This document shows, in pieces, positions 10,433 to 27,692 of a stretch of 64,000 nt of DNA. The stretch is from Nematostella vectensis (Eukaryota; Cnidaria; Anthozoa; Actiniaria; Edwardsiidae). The translations under genes were made by a program, and so were the position numbers. The notes under the pieces were generated by a model. That model saw only the letters and a list, made by a program, of their open reading frames with translations. It was not told where the DNA came from and did not search any database. Positions within the stretch are counted from its first letter, which is position 1, and each line of letters begins with the position of its first letter. The stretch spans positions 1,636,001 to 1,700,000 of the forward strand of contig NC_064039.1 in the NCBI RefSeq assembly GCF_932526225.1. Reading direction: 5' to 3'.

Positions 10433-13400
10433 CTAGCTTCTTAAGGCTTCCAGCCTGGATCTCATCTCATCCATGTCGCCTTCCTCTACCTCAACATCTG
10501 CTGACGCACCCTCCACAGTCTGAGATAAATAAAACATATATAGGGATCACTCATCACACTCTGGTATAAACAGTACATACAAAGGGATTACACATCACAC
10601 TCTGGGATTAACAGTACATACAAAGGGATCACACATCACACTCTGTGATAAACAGGGCATACAAAGGGATCACACATCACACTCTGTGATAAACAGGGCA
10701 TACAAAGGGATCACACTCTGGGATAAACAAAGCATACAGGGATCAACCATCACACTCTGGGATTAACAAAGCATACAAAGGGATCACACTCCTGGGATAA
10801 ACATGGCATATTTAGGGATCACCCATCACATACATAGGGATCACCCATCACATACATAGGGATCATCCATCAAATACATAGGGATCACCCATCACATACA
10901 TAGGGATCACCCATCACATACATAGGGATCACCCATCACATATATAGGGATCACTCATCAAATACATAGGGATCACCCATCACATACATAGGGATCACCC
11001 ATCAAATACATAGGTATCACCCATCAAATACATAGGGATCACCCATCACATACATAGGGATCACCCATCACATACATAGGGATCACCCATCACATACATA
11101 GGGATCACCCATCACATACAGAGGGATCACTCATCACATACAGAGGGATCACCCATTATATACAGAGGGATCACCCATCACATACATAGGGATCACCCAT
11201 CACATACAGAGGGATCACCATCACATACAGAGGGATCACACATCACAGAGGAATCACCCATCACATACATAGGGATCACCCATCAAATACATAGGGATCA
11301 CCATCACATACATAGGGATCACCCATCACATACATAGGGATCACTTATCAAATACATAGGGATCACCCATCACATACAGAGGAATCACCCATCACCTACA
11401 TAGGGATCACCCATCAAATACATAGGGATCACCATCACATACATAGGGATCACCCATCACATACATAGGGATCACCCATCATATACAGAGGGATCACCCA
11501 TCAAATACATAGGAATCGCCATCACATACATAGGGATCGCCATCACATACATAGGGATCACCCATCACATACATAGGGATCACTTATCAAATACATAGGG
11601 ATCACCCATCACATACAGAGGAATCACCCATCACATACATAGGGATCACCCATCAAATACATAGGGATCACCATCACATACATAGGGATCACCAATCACA
11701 TACATAGGGATCACCCATCATATACAGAGGGATCACCCATCATATACAGAGGGATCACCCATCAAATACATAGGAATCACCATCACATACATAGGGATCA
11801 CCCATCACATACAGAGGGATCACCCATCATATACATAGGGATCACCTATCAAATACATACTGTAAGGATCACCCATCATATACATAGGGATCACATATCA
11901 AATACATAAGGATCACCCATCACAATATGGTATAAACAGAACACACTCTGAGATCAACACTAATTGAGAAAAAAGAAGTGTATCTATTGGAGATTTTTTT
12001 GAGAATGTGACTAATAATAATTTAGAGTGGAGACCTGTGAAATAGCGCAGATTCTTATAGAACCTTTTGTCTTTTGCCTGTTGAAGTTTCCGTCAGACCG
12101 CCGTAACTAAACTGGTGTGATTAGCATAAACAAGCATAGGGAACAATAAAGTGTGAGTGAAACGTTAGAGTAAAATATCCCTGGGTTGCCGAGGATGCAT
12201 AGACTTTTGCAGCTGTAAAATATCCTCCTTTCTCTTTCTGTGCTTCTGTCACTTTTTGTCCGGTACTTACCGGTAGTGGTTCTGTGACGTGGCCTGCTGC
12301 ACCCAATGCACCTGGACAACAAAAATGCAATTAGTATATACACTGACATCATGGCATCATAATCACAGATCATTGTCACCTTTACTAACCCATTGTCACA
12401 GCCACCACTACACTCATTACCATTAATATTGTCAACATCACCATCACTACACTCATTACCGTAAATATTGTCAACATCACCATCACTACACTCACTACCA
12501 TTAATATTGTCAACATCACCACCGATTCACTTATTACCAATACTATTGTCAACATCACCACCACTACACTCATTACCATTAATATTGTCAACATCACCGC
12601 CACTACACTCATTACCATTAATATTGTCAACATCACCCCCACTACACTCATTACCATTAATATTGTCAACATCACCCCCACTACACTCATTACCATTAAT
12701 ATTGTCAACATCACCATCACTACACCAATAACCACTACTATTGTCATCATTACCACAATCACTACACCCATTACTACAACAATTGTCATCATTACTACCA
12801 TTACTACACCAAAAACCACTACTATTGTCATCATTACAGTACCACCATCACTACACCCATTACCATTAATATTGTAAACATCACCATCACTACACCAAAA
12901 ACCGACTACTATTGTCATCATTACAGTACCACCATCACTACACCCATTACCATTAATATTGTAAACATCACCATCACTACACCAAAAACCAACTACTATT
13001 GTCATCATCACCATCACCATCACTACACTCATTACCATTAATATTGTCAACATCACCATCACTACACCAATAACCACTACTATTGTCATCATCACCATCA
13101 CCATCACTACACCCATTACTACTACTATTGTCATCATCACCACCATCACTACACCAATAACCACTACTATTGTCATCACCATCACCACTACCACCACTAC
13201 ACCAATAACCACTACTATTGTCAACATCACCACCACTACACCAATAACCACTACTATTGTCAACATCACCACCACTACACCAATAACCACTACTATTGTC
13301 ATCATTACCACCATCACTACACCCATTACCACTACTATTGTCATCATCACCACCATCACTACACCAATAACCACTACTATTGTCATCATCACCACCATCA

Positions 13401-16218
13401 CTACGCCCATTACCACTACTATTGTCATCATTACCACCATCACTACACCCATTACCACTACTATTGTCATCATCACCACCATCACTACACCAATAACCAC
13501 TACTATTGTCATCACCATCACCATCACTACACCCATTACCACTACTATTGTCATCATTACCACCATTACTACACCTATTACCCATACTACTGTCATCATC
13601 ATCATTATCTCTACACCCATTACCACTACTATTGTCATCACCATCATCATCAAATCACTTGATGAAGTTTACCTGCTGTGACTTCAAAGAGGATCTTGTC
13701 AACCTCTTCTTGAGCAGCCTCCTCCATGTCATCTTCTTCCATCCCCTCAAAAGTGTCTTCCACCATCTCCTCAATAATACCAGCCTAGAAATCACAAGCA
13801 TACCATGAAATGCTGATGTGTGTAGCTAAATAGTCAAATTACAGAAGATTTACCTGGGAAAATTGAAATATGTGGACTGAGGCAGAAAACAACCTTTGGG
13901 ACTTGATGTTAATTGCAAGGAATAGAAAAGACTTTTTAAAGCCCCATTGGCAACCAAAGCGATTGTTGTTGTTTTGAAATAACGCCATCGTCTTGCGATT
14001 GTCTTGCATTGTCTTTTCAAATATGCTAGATTTTGCCGGCTTTGTGGATTTTGTTGGGAAAAAAAGCTTGCATACTCAAAATATGAAAGGGGAATACAAA
14101 AAAAAAGTTGGCAGCCGGCCGCTATTTTAAACCCTGGGTTTGATAGTGAGTGTGTACCTTCATCATTTCTTTGGACAATTCCATCATTGTCTGTCGTATT
14201 TCTGGAAGCTTCACCAGCTTTTGCATCATTGACATGACCTCAGTGCTCTTTTCCATAGCGCCAGCCATACGTAATGTTGCTGTAGAAATAATTTGCAACT
14301 ACAGCATTGAATATTGATTTAACTGGGGAGAGCTCATTCAGTTGAATTTAGAAATAGGAGATAATTGGCATGGGAATGGAAACCTGGCCATTCGGATACA
14401 CATGAATTATAAAGTCATGTATACCCCATGAGACCTACGATACCTACTGCATATGAATATGAATATGAGGTCCCGCTAACTTTTTATGGCCCTGTGCTAT
14501 TAGTCCCGCTTACCCTAATGACCACAAGAAGATTGTGTTCTACACCACACTCACCAAGTTGATTTTTCATTTGCATCTCGACTGAGTTGAGCTGTGCCTT
14601 TGAGGAGTACATCTTGTTGACTGCTTTTCTTGACTGAATTATTTCCTTGGCTAGAATGTTACAAACATCCTTGTCACCTCTCTTGGCTGCATCTTTTATT
14701 GAACGCTTTACTTTCATCTCTTCATTCTGAATGGCTAAAAATCAAGATCTACATTTAATAATAGCAATAACTGTAATATTAAATAAAAGAGGATTTTTTT
14801 ATGGAAGCTAACACATTCTACAAAAAACCTCCACTACAAACCTCTGATTTGTCGGTCCAGCTGTCTGTTCTCTTTGCGGACCGTAGCACACCACTCCCTT
14901 ACCTGCCATAGAAAATGATAATAAACCAATTATAAGTGAGCTTTGATCATCTTTGGATGGACAAGGGCAATGCATACAATTGTAAGGCATCATAATACAT
15001 CCAGTCAATTTTAATCAACCTTATGCAGAAATACATGCCATTACACATGGATCTAATACTTTTCATTCCCGGGTCAAGAATGGTTTCTAGTGATGGAAGC
15101 CACTTAGCAATTAACCACAAACCAATGAGAAAGTACAGAGAAGCACCAGGCGTAAAAAAGCAGACAAGAGATACATGCTTTACGCAAATACACACTAAAT
15201 CAACAACGCAAAGCTTAAATACAATTTGAACTTTACTTAATTGCTGGCTAAGAGTTAATAGGTATCATTGACTGTAGCTTAGCCTGTGTGCAGCCGGAAA
15301 AAGTTCCTTTATTACCAGAGGTTAAGCTTGCGTTTACCGAATGCACGCAGGCTACCTGTAGCTAGGGAGGTGATCAATTATGTTGTTTTTGTTGTGATCG
15401 GCCTAAACCTGTAACACAATGGGGAATTGGAAGAACTTAAAAGTCATGATTGACATCCACCAAAAACCAGTCATGACTTGTAAACAAAAGACACAAGGTA
15501 CACGTGTGACTAAAAAACGGTGGCTTCATTGCTTTTCGGACTAAAGCCACAGTTACACAAGAAATTTTCAGTTGACAACTAAAGTTTGCTGTGTATATAG
15601 GCCATTAAGTTTTATGTGACAATTTTTATTTGTTCGTGTAGATGATGAAAAGTCAGCAACTATAGTTCTTCAAAACCTAGAAGGTTTGCTTTTTTCTGCA
15701 ATCAAAAATTGTAAACATGAAAACTTACTCATGTAGATGCCAACAAATAAAAATTGACAACTACTTTGACGTCACAACATAAGTTTCCAGTCTCTCTCAC
15801 TGCATACCAACAACTCTTTGCTGGTCTATCTACACGGTCAGATATTGTTGTCAACTTAAAATTGTCAACTAAAAATTGCACGTGTAGATGGAGTTCTAAT
15901 AGAAGAGCTGGGTGTTAATTCTGGCTGCAAAGCAAACTAAGTTAAATATTATTGCAACTTGTAATATGAATTGTTGTACAACATTTCTTGTTTAAGTAAT
16001 TTTAAGATAGTCTTACAGAAACTGCAAAAAAAATCGCAACAAACCCAATATTGTATGTTTTATGATTAGTTTCAGTGAAACTTTCAGCGGTGCATTGAAA
16101 TTTTTCAATTAGCGTTCAAATTGAGGATATACTAGAAATCTGACTGTTAACCTCAACAAAATAAACTGCTTACTTGTTCCTTAGGGGTTTTCTTCGGGGT
16201 CTGTCCAAACAGCCCCAT
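10433..16218 (-). CDS. CHMP3: Charged multivesicular body protein 3 (ESCRT-III subunit Vps24), seven exons
   Basis: Joined exons on the minus strand are 16218-16174, 14902-14842, 14734-14555, 14279-14158, 13784-13673, 12311-12271 and 10519-10433. All have GT..AG borders and compatible phases, giving 215 residues (human about 222). The N-terminus MGLFGQTPKKTPKEQ, the basic alpha1-alpha2 hairpin (VKRSIKDAAKRGDKDV, SRKAVNKMYSSKAQLNS), STEVMSMMQKLVKLPEIR, the acidic region AGIIEEMVEDTFEGMEEDD and the C-terminal MIM-like helix DMDEMRSRLEALRS follow CHMP3 closely. CHMP3 co-polymerises with CHMP2/CHMP4 on endosomal and other membranes, where VPS4 remodels the filament. The start is the first ATG and matches the conserved MGLFG N-terminus. 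Introns 5 and 6 are largely minisatellite. Transcription is divergent from GOT1. Identification is by remembered family sequence; exon borders are by eye. Confidence 0.93.
10530..11935. repeat. 22-bp minisatellite in CHMP3 intron 6
   Basis: Units of about 22 bp (cacatacatagggatcaccc plus at) fill 10800-11900, with variants tagggatc/gagggatc and cacata/caaata/tatata. To the left lies an older, longer-period version (catcacactctgggataaac...acatacaaaggg) from about 10530. The array makes up most of the intron and has no coding potential. Confidence 0.92.
12395..13650. repeat. 39-48-bp minisatellite in CHMP3 intron 5
   Basis: Repeats of cattaccactactattgtca followed by (tcatcaccac)n and catcactacacc vary in length by trinucleotide steps (mostly 39-48 bp), with a 5' subtype carrying attaatattgtcaac. 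Length changes are multiples of three, so long Met/Val- and Gly/Ser/Asp-rich frames appear on the minus strand. They are shadows of the repeat. Confidence 0.9.
15280..15354. repeat. Short foldback element (TAGCCTG type)
   Basis: An imperfect 18-bp inverted repeat (tagcctgtgtgcagccgg at 15280-15297, complement at 15337-15354, about 15/18 matching) lies in CHMP3 intron 1. A related foldback with the same TAGCCTGCGT ends is at 27154-27201, suggesting a dispersed foldback/MITE family. Confidence 0.5.
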
Positions 16219-16578
16219 GCTTTGGTGGAAACTGCTCACTAAATCAAGAAGAGAAACACGACCACCTCAGTTCCTTCTTGATGCTGCTCAAAAATAAACT
16301 TCATTCACCCAGTGACGTCATCGATCAAGTCGATCACGTCTCGGAGGCCGAATAGACGATGGAGCAAAATAAAATATATGATAAAAAAATAGAGAAGTTA
16401 ACGTTGAAAACTGAAGGGAAATGTAATTGCTATCTTAGGTGGTTAACATCAATACAATTTATTTTTGTGAAGCTTTTTTAGATTAGAATCAGCCTTGGCG
16501 ATCATATATCGACAACAATACACTCATCAGTCAGTCGATAATTACTCGTGATCCACGGTGGCAGATTAGCGGGTAGAA
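16219..16578. promoter_or_regulatory. Divergent CHMP3/GOT1 promoter with palindromic CRE
   Basis: Only 360 bp separate the two start codons, which point away from each other, so this interval must hold both 5' UTRs and both core promoters. It contains the perfect CREB/ATF palindrome tgacgtca at 16313-16320 and nearby cgatcaagtcgatcacgtc. No clear TATA box is seen for either gene. The promoter role is inferred from position. Confidence 0.7.
16313..16320. promoter_or_regulatory. CRE palindrome (CREB/ATF site)
   Basis: This is a perfect 8-bp tgacgtca, 95 bp upstream of the CHMP3 ATG and 258 bp upstream of the GOT1 ATG. Being palindromic, it could serve both directions. Confidence 0.55.
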
Positions 16579-22983
<6,405 letters not shown>

Positions 22984-23533
22984 GCCTGCTAGTACAGGAC
23001 ATGCCCAACGGAACACCCCCTTTAACAACACGCGGTTGGAAATCGCCCTCATTCTGTGGGGGGACTGGCATCTCTTGTTTGTTGGCCTGCAAAAGGTAGT
23101 TCAGATAAAAGGATATGGAAAACTTGATGTTTAACTTTCAGAATAAGTGTGACATTGTCTTGCATCAAATTGTTCTCCATGTGTTTGTGAGAGGTATATT
23201 ATTTGAGTTTGCACACAGCGCAAGCTTGATCATCGGTCATTCTTAGCAGCCTGTGTAACAAGCGTTCCTGTTTGTTTGATTATTTTTTCCTTGTGATAAG
23301 GACGCGAATGCTTGTGACGAAGGCTGCATTTTTTGTTATTGTAGTGACGCCATCTTGATGACGTCATTCCGCTGTTAATCAAGACTAGATAAAATATAAT
23401 ATGTTATGAGGATTCTTATTAAAGTATGAAATATGTGTTGAGTGAACATGGTGCAATTTTCTGCGACGTACAATGTCTATCGACTCCTTTGATTTTTTAT
23501 CTAGTAATACTGTTGTTAACATGGCATAATTGA

Positions 23534-23539
23534 AATAAA
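23534..23539 (+). terminator. Candidate GOT1 polyadenylation signal
   Basis: An AATAAA lies about 550 bp downstream of the exon 9b stop and is followed by a T/GT-rich stretch (tctgttttattttatttt). It is the only clear canonical signal I saw between the stop and the minisatellite. Confidence 0.55.
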
Positions 23540-23694
23540 AACTTCTTCTGTCTGTTTTATTTTATTTTATTTTTGTTTTATTTTGTTTTGTTTTTCTGCC
23601 ATGTCCAAGCCTGTATGTTATCAGAATGCGGAGCTAAAAAATTAACTCCATCCCACCTCACATTAACCCCCCCCCCCCCTCTTCCAAGCAAAAG

Positions 23695-24594
23695 CATAGA
23701 AAGATCCCCCTCCACCCCATAGCATACTCGGCTCTTAACCTCCACCCCATAGTATACTCGGCTCTTACCCTCCACCCAATAGTATACTCGGCTCTTACCC
23801 TACACCCCATAGTATACTCGGCTCTTACCCTCCACCCCATAGTATACTCGGCTCTTACCCTCCACCCCATAGTATACTCTGCTCTTACCCTCCACCCCAT
23901 AGTGTACTCTGCTCTTACCCTCCACCCCATAGTATACTCGGCTCTTACCCTCTACCCCATGGTATACTCTGCTCTTACCCTCCACCCCATAGTATACTCG
24001 GCTCTTACCCTCCACCCCATAGTATACTCTGCTCTTACCCTCCACCCCATAGTATACTCGGCTCTTACACTCTACCCCATGGTATACTTGGCTCTTACCC
24101 TCCACCCCATAGTATACTCGGCTCTTACCCTCCACCCCATAGTATACTCTGCTCTTACCCTCCACCCCATAGTATACTCTGCTCTTACCCTCCACCCCAT
24201 AGTATACTCGGCTCTTACCCTCCACCCCAAAGTATACTCGGCTCTTACCCTCCACCCCATAGTATACTCGGCTCTTACCCTCCACCCCAAAGTATACTCG
24301 GCTCTTACCCTCCACCCCATAGTATACTCGGCTCTTACCCTCCACCCCATAGTATACTCTGCTCTTACCCTCCACCCCATAGTATACTCTGCTCTTACCC
24401 TCCACCCCATAGTATACTCGGCTCTTACCCTCTACCCCATGGTATACTCGGCTCTTACCCTCCACCCCAAAGTATACTCGGCTCTTACCCTCCACCCCAT
24501 AGCATACTCGGCTCTTACCCTCCACCCCATGGTATACTCGGCTCTTACCCTCCACCCCACAGTATACCCGGCTCTTAACCTCCACCCCATCCCC
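23695..24594. repeat. 30-bp minisatellite
   Basis: About 30 units of 30 bp (ctcttaccctccaccccata then gtatactcgg) are present, with point variants ctcgg/ctctg, ccat/ccaa and tcta/tcca. The unit length is a multiple of three without stops, so open frames on both strands (10-residue periodic, YSALTLHPIV or GWRVRAEYTM) are artefacts. A poly-C run lies just left, at about 23669-23680. Confidence 0.95.
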
Positions 24595-24825
24595 TAGCAA
24601 AAGTAAAAGGTCAAAGTTTTAATCCTGTTATCTCGGACGTAAAAGAAACTGCCTAGTTTACGCCAAAAAAAGAGCCTAAATTACGTAGTTTCTCATGGGC
24701 TAGACAAGGGTAAATACTCCATGATCCTCCTAATGTCAAATGTGACCAAGAGAAAACTCATGCCGGATTTTTCGTTAATGGTTGTAGAGAAACATCAATA
24801 TTTGGGGGAAGGGGGGGGGGAGCAC

Positions 24826-25183
24826 AGCCACTCCCTTACCAGTCATTTCCTTACCAGCCACTCCCTTACCAGTCATTTCCTTACCAGTCATTTCCTTACC
24901 AGTCATTTCCTTACCAGTCATTTCCTTACCAGTCATTTCCTTACCAGTCATTTCCTTACCAGCCACTCCCTTACCAGTCATTTCCTTACCAGCCACTCCC
25001 TTACCAGTCATTTCCTTACCAGCCACTCCCTTACCAGTCATTTCCTTACCAGTCATTTCCTTACCAGCCACTCCCTTACCAGTCATTTCCTTACCAGCCA
25101 CTCCCTTACCAGTCATTTCCTTACCAGTCATTTCCTTACCAGCCACTCCCTTACCAGCCACTCCCTTACCAGTCATTTCCTTA
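24826..25183. repeat. 15-bp minisatellite with two alternating unit types
   Basis: Twenty-four 15-bp units are of only two kinds, agtcatttccttacc (F) and agccactcccttacc (S), differing at three or four bases. The order read left to right is S F S F F F F F F S F S F S F F S F S F F S S F. No intermediate unit types are seen. No gene is inferred. Confidence 0.93.
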
Positions 25184-26004
25184 TGATTTTTGAAAAAATA
25201 CGGGGGTTGGGGGCACATGTAAATTGCGATAAAATAATGGTGTCCGAATAGATTGGATTTCCTGTGGTATCCCTGGAAACACGGTATTCGCCCCCTAGCT
25301 AAACCAACAGGATCAACACGAGCATGATAACCAGAGAAATCATACTATACCAACATGCATATTTAGGTAGAAACACGCCAGTCTGCTATAACAATATATA
25401 ATTATTCTATGCATTATACCCCCACTCTTGTATACATAATAGATGAGTTTTACGAAAAGTCATAATAGAGATTTGTCACTAAATGCTAGTTTTTGTTCAT
25501 AAGAGACCTGTTTTTGTTTTCTATTGAAAAATTTGTACTTACACAGCGCAACTTTTCGCGACTCAATGTAAGAACCAGAAAAAAACTGAAAAAAAAAACT
25601 GCTATTTTTTGTCCCATCGTTGTTTTATATTATACGCGGGTTTTTATTTGAATAACGTCTTTCTTATCTTGAATAAACTTGATATACGATAAAATATTTA
25701 TTATTTGCTTTCTGAAGTTATTATAGACGCCAAAGAATCGAATCGTATTGACATGGTCTTGTTGCTCCCCTAGAACCAAGAAGTATTGCAAACAATATTC
25801 AACATTTTGTATAAATATTTGTGTGAGAAGCGATCGCCTGCGTAGAGATTTCCGATTCTGTTCAGAGCATTATAGAAACAATTGAGCTAACACACGCTGC
25901 AGGTGGAACAGGCCGTCTCCATTTACAGCTCGAACAATCACAATATTCAAAGCAAACTCTCCACTCTCGACCACTCGGTCTTCGCTCATGTATAACACAC
26001 GGCG
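25184..26004 (+). promoter_or_regulatory. Upstream region and leader of the two-TM gene, with a 6-codon uORF
   Basis: AT-rich DNA with a TATA-like tataaata near 25809. Just before the main start, a short upstream frame (ATG 25988-25990, encoding MYNTRR) ends in TGA at 26006-26008. That stop overlaps the main ATG (26005-26007) as ATGA. Such an overlap would couple uORF termination to main-frame initiation if both are used. Confidence 0.45.
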
Positions 26005-26595
26005 ATGACCTTCTTTCCGTCTTCGACAACATGGAAAGCTCGTCTAAAGGTAGGGCAGATAGACAAAAAATACACCGTCAAGCTCAAAAGGGACCTCGGC
26101 TGTTGCAAAAAATACTCCTTGGAAGTCAACAACGAAAATGTGACAAACAATTTACCGATGTACTTGTGCAGTCCCTTCTACAAACTGAAGGGTGAGTTTG
26201 GATGGGAGATGGACAACAGTCACTTCTTGCTAGTCAGAGATTCACTTCTTTTTGCACTCTGCTCTAAGAAACACCGTCTATTCGTGAATCAGTTTGATGT
26301 TGAGTCAGGCGTAGAGTTCTCCGAGTTCTGGCGACAAAGAGGATGGCAGCACTTTTTTGTGGGAGTTTGTACTCTGTCGTTAGCAATAGGTATGGCTGTC
26401 ATATCCAGTTACGTGGAAAACACTGGGCCAATGCTGGCCGCTTCCGCTATCATGTTTATTTTTGGAGCCACAATCTTTGGATTTGGGATTTTCTTAATCA
26501 TTTACAAGCATCGTAATCCAGAGGATTTGTACACTGTCGATGGAATTGATAACATCGCAGTTGAAGAGGAATCAGAGCAACAAACATCCTGTTAG
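26005..26595 (+). CDS. Predicted two-transmembrane protein, unknown family
   Basis: This is an intronless 196-codon frame. Residues 1-112 are soluble, with conserved-looking Cys (CC at 33-34, C55, C86) and Trp, and patterned strands (YTVKLKRDLGCC, YKLKGEFGWEM, HFLLVRDSLLFALCSKKH) compatible with a small beta-rich domain. Two hydrophobic segments follow at about 114-136 (HFFVGVCTLSLAIGMAVISS) and 142-167 (MLAASAIMFIFGATIFGFG...). They are separated by a very short loop (ENTGP), so both ends should lie on the same side of the membrane. The acidic C-tail (VEEESEQQTSC) is cytosolic-like. There is no signal peptide. An AATAAA lies about 320 bp downstream. I do not recognise the family. Coding status is supported by length, ATG, membrane pattern and the downstream signal. 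Confidence 0.75.
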   Translation: MTFFPSSTTWKARLKVGQIDKKYTVKLKRDLGCCKKYSLEVNNENVTNNLPMYLCSPFYKLKGEFGWEMDNSHFLLVRDSLLFALCSKKHRLFVNQFDVESGVEFSEFWRQRGWQHFFVGVCTLSLAIGMAVISSYVENTGPMLAASAIMFIFGATIFGFGIFLIIYKHRNPEDLYTVDGIDNIAVEEESEQQTSC

Positions 26596-26911
26596 AGCCT
26601 AAATAAGGTGGACAAATCTAGTAATTGGTGCTTCAGAATGCTGGGTACTTATGGATACCATACCTGGCTAGGACACCCTGCGTACAGGGTGCAGCTCATT
26701 ATAACAGGGAATCTAGCAACAGCAGGATAAAACACTCTCAGAAAAAGGCTACATGAAATACCCTCTAGTTAGATGGGTGAATTGCGCATCAGATCAGGAA
26801 ACCTTATACTCACCATAATTGCACACTTCATGTACCTTCAATATTGAGGTATAATAACTCGCTGTTAGGAATGTAATGTAATAGCTAATGTCAACAAACA
26901 TGTGTGTGATA

Positions 26912-26917
26912 AATAAA
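26912..26917 (+). terminator. Polyadenylation signal of the two-TM gene
   Basis: AATAAA lies in gtgataaataaacaatgg, about 320 bp after the stop codon. It is the first canonical signal downstream of the coding frame. Confidence 0.6.
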
Positions 26918-27153
26918 CAATGGAATTGTGACAACAGTTAATTGTTATAATTCCAGTTGTAAAAACAAAAGTTGAATTTATATGAAACTTGTGTGCCAGT
27001 TGCTTGTGCCCAATTGTCTTTGCACTTTTGGGCGTCGCTGGCTATAAGCGTACGTGTGTGCGTCACTATATAATATGTGTGTTTCGACCGAGATATGTCA
27101 ATCTGATTACACACTGTTTAGAAAAAGCTAGTCAAAAATTATTAAATGTTTGT

Positions 27154-27201
27154 TAGCCTGCGTAGCGGGTCACCCCTTCCCTTGATCCGCTTCGCAGGCT
27201 A
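27154..27201. repeat. Short foldback element
   Basis: A 15-bp inverted repeat (tagcctgcgtagcgg and its complement, one mismatch) has an 18-bp loop. Its ends resemble the foldback at 15280-15354. It lies between the two-TM gene and the 3' end of YOD1. The rest of 26936-27692 is AT-rich, with a minus-strand AATAAA at 27283-27288 that could serve YOD1. Confidence 0.55.
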
Positions 27202-27692
27202 GGGTGAATTACACTTTTATATGATTTTTGTAACAAAAGTCCAGAGTGTTAGAAAATCATTTTTTTTTCAAATTTTAATTCATTTATTTTTTTATAGGTG
27301 AATATACAATATATTTTTGGAGAAAAATAAATATTACATTATTCATAATAAAATTGCCTGTTGAGGCATTTTTTCTTGCACGGATAAGGCAGGTAAAGGT
27401 TATTCCAAATTCCAAATAATACTTTGTGCCCGCACGACAAGTATATGGATTGACGAAAGTAAGATAACAAGATACAATAACATAAAAAAAGAAAGCGTCA
27501 CAATACCGAGCATACTAATATGTAGGTCTTCTTTCGGAAATGTCAATGCTCGCCAAAGCTGGTAGCGCCTAAGCCAAAAATATCAAACCTCCCAAATAAT
27601 GATTTGTCCAGAACGATGGTAAAAACTCGTCAAAGTTGGCTAGGTTTGGGTGTGGCAAAACCTCACGAAAATAGTTATGGCTTTTTCCCAAG

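Noticed and set aside
12385-13653. Met/Val-rich and Gly/Ser/Asp-rich reading frames
   Set aside because: They are shadows of the trinucleotide-stepped minisatellite inside CHMP3 intron 5.
23658-25251. Opposite-strand repetitive ORFs over the 30-bp and 15-bp arrays
   Set aside because: Both strands are open at once because unit lengths are multiples of three. There is no unique coding sequence and no start context.
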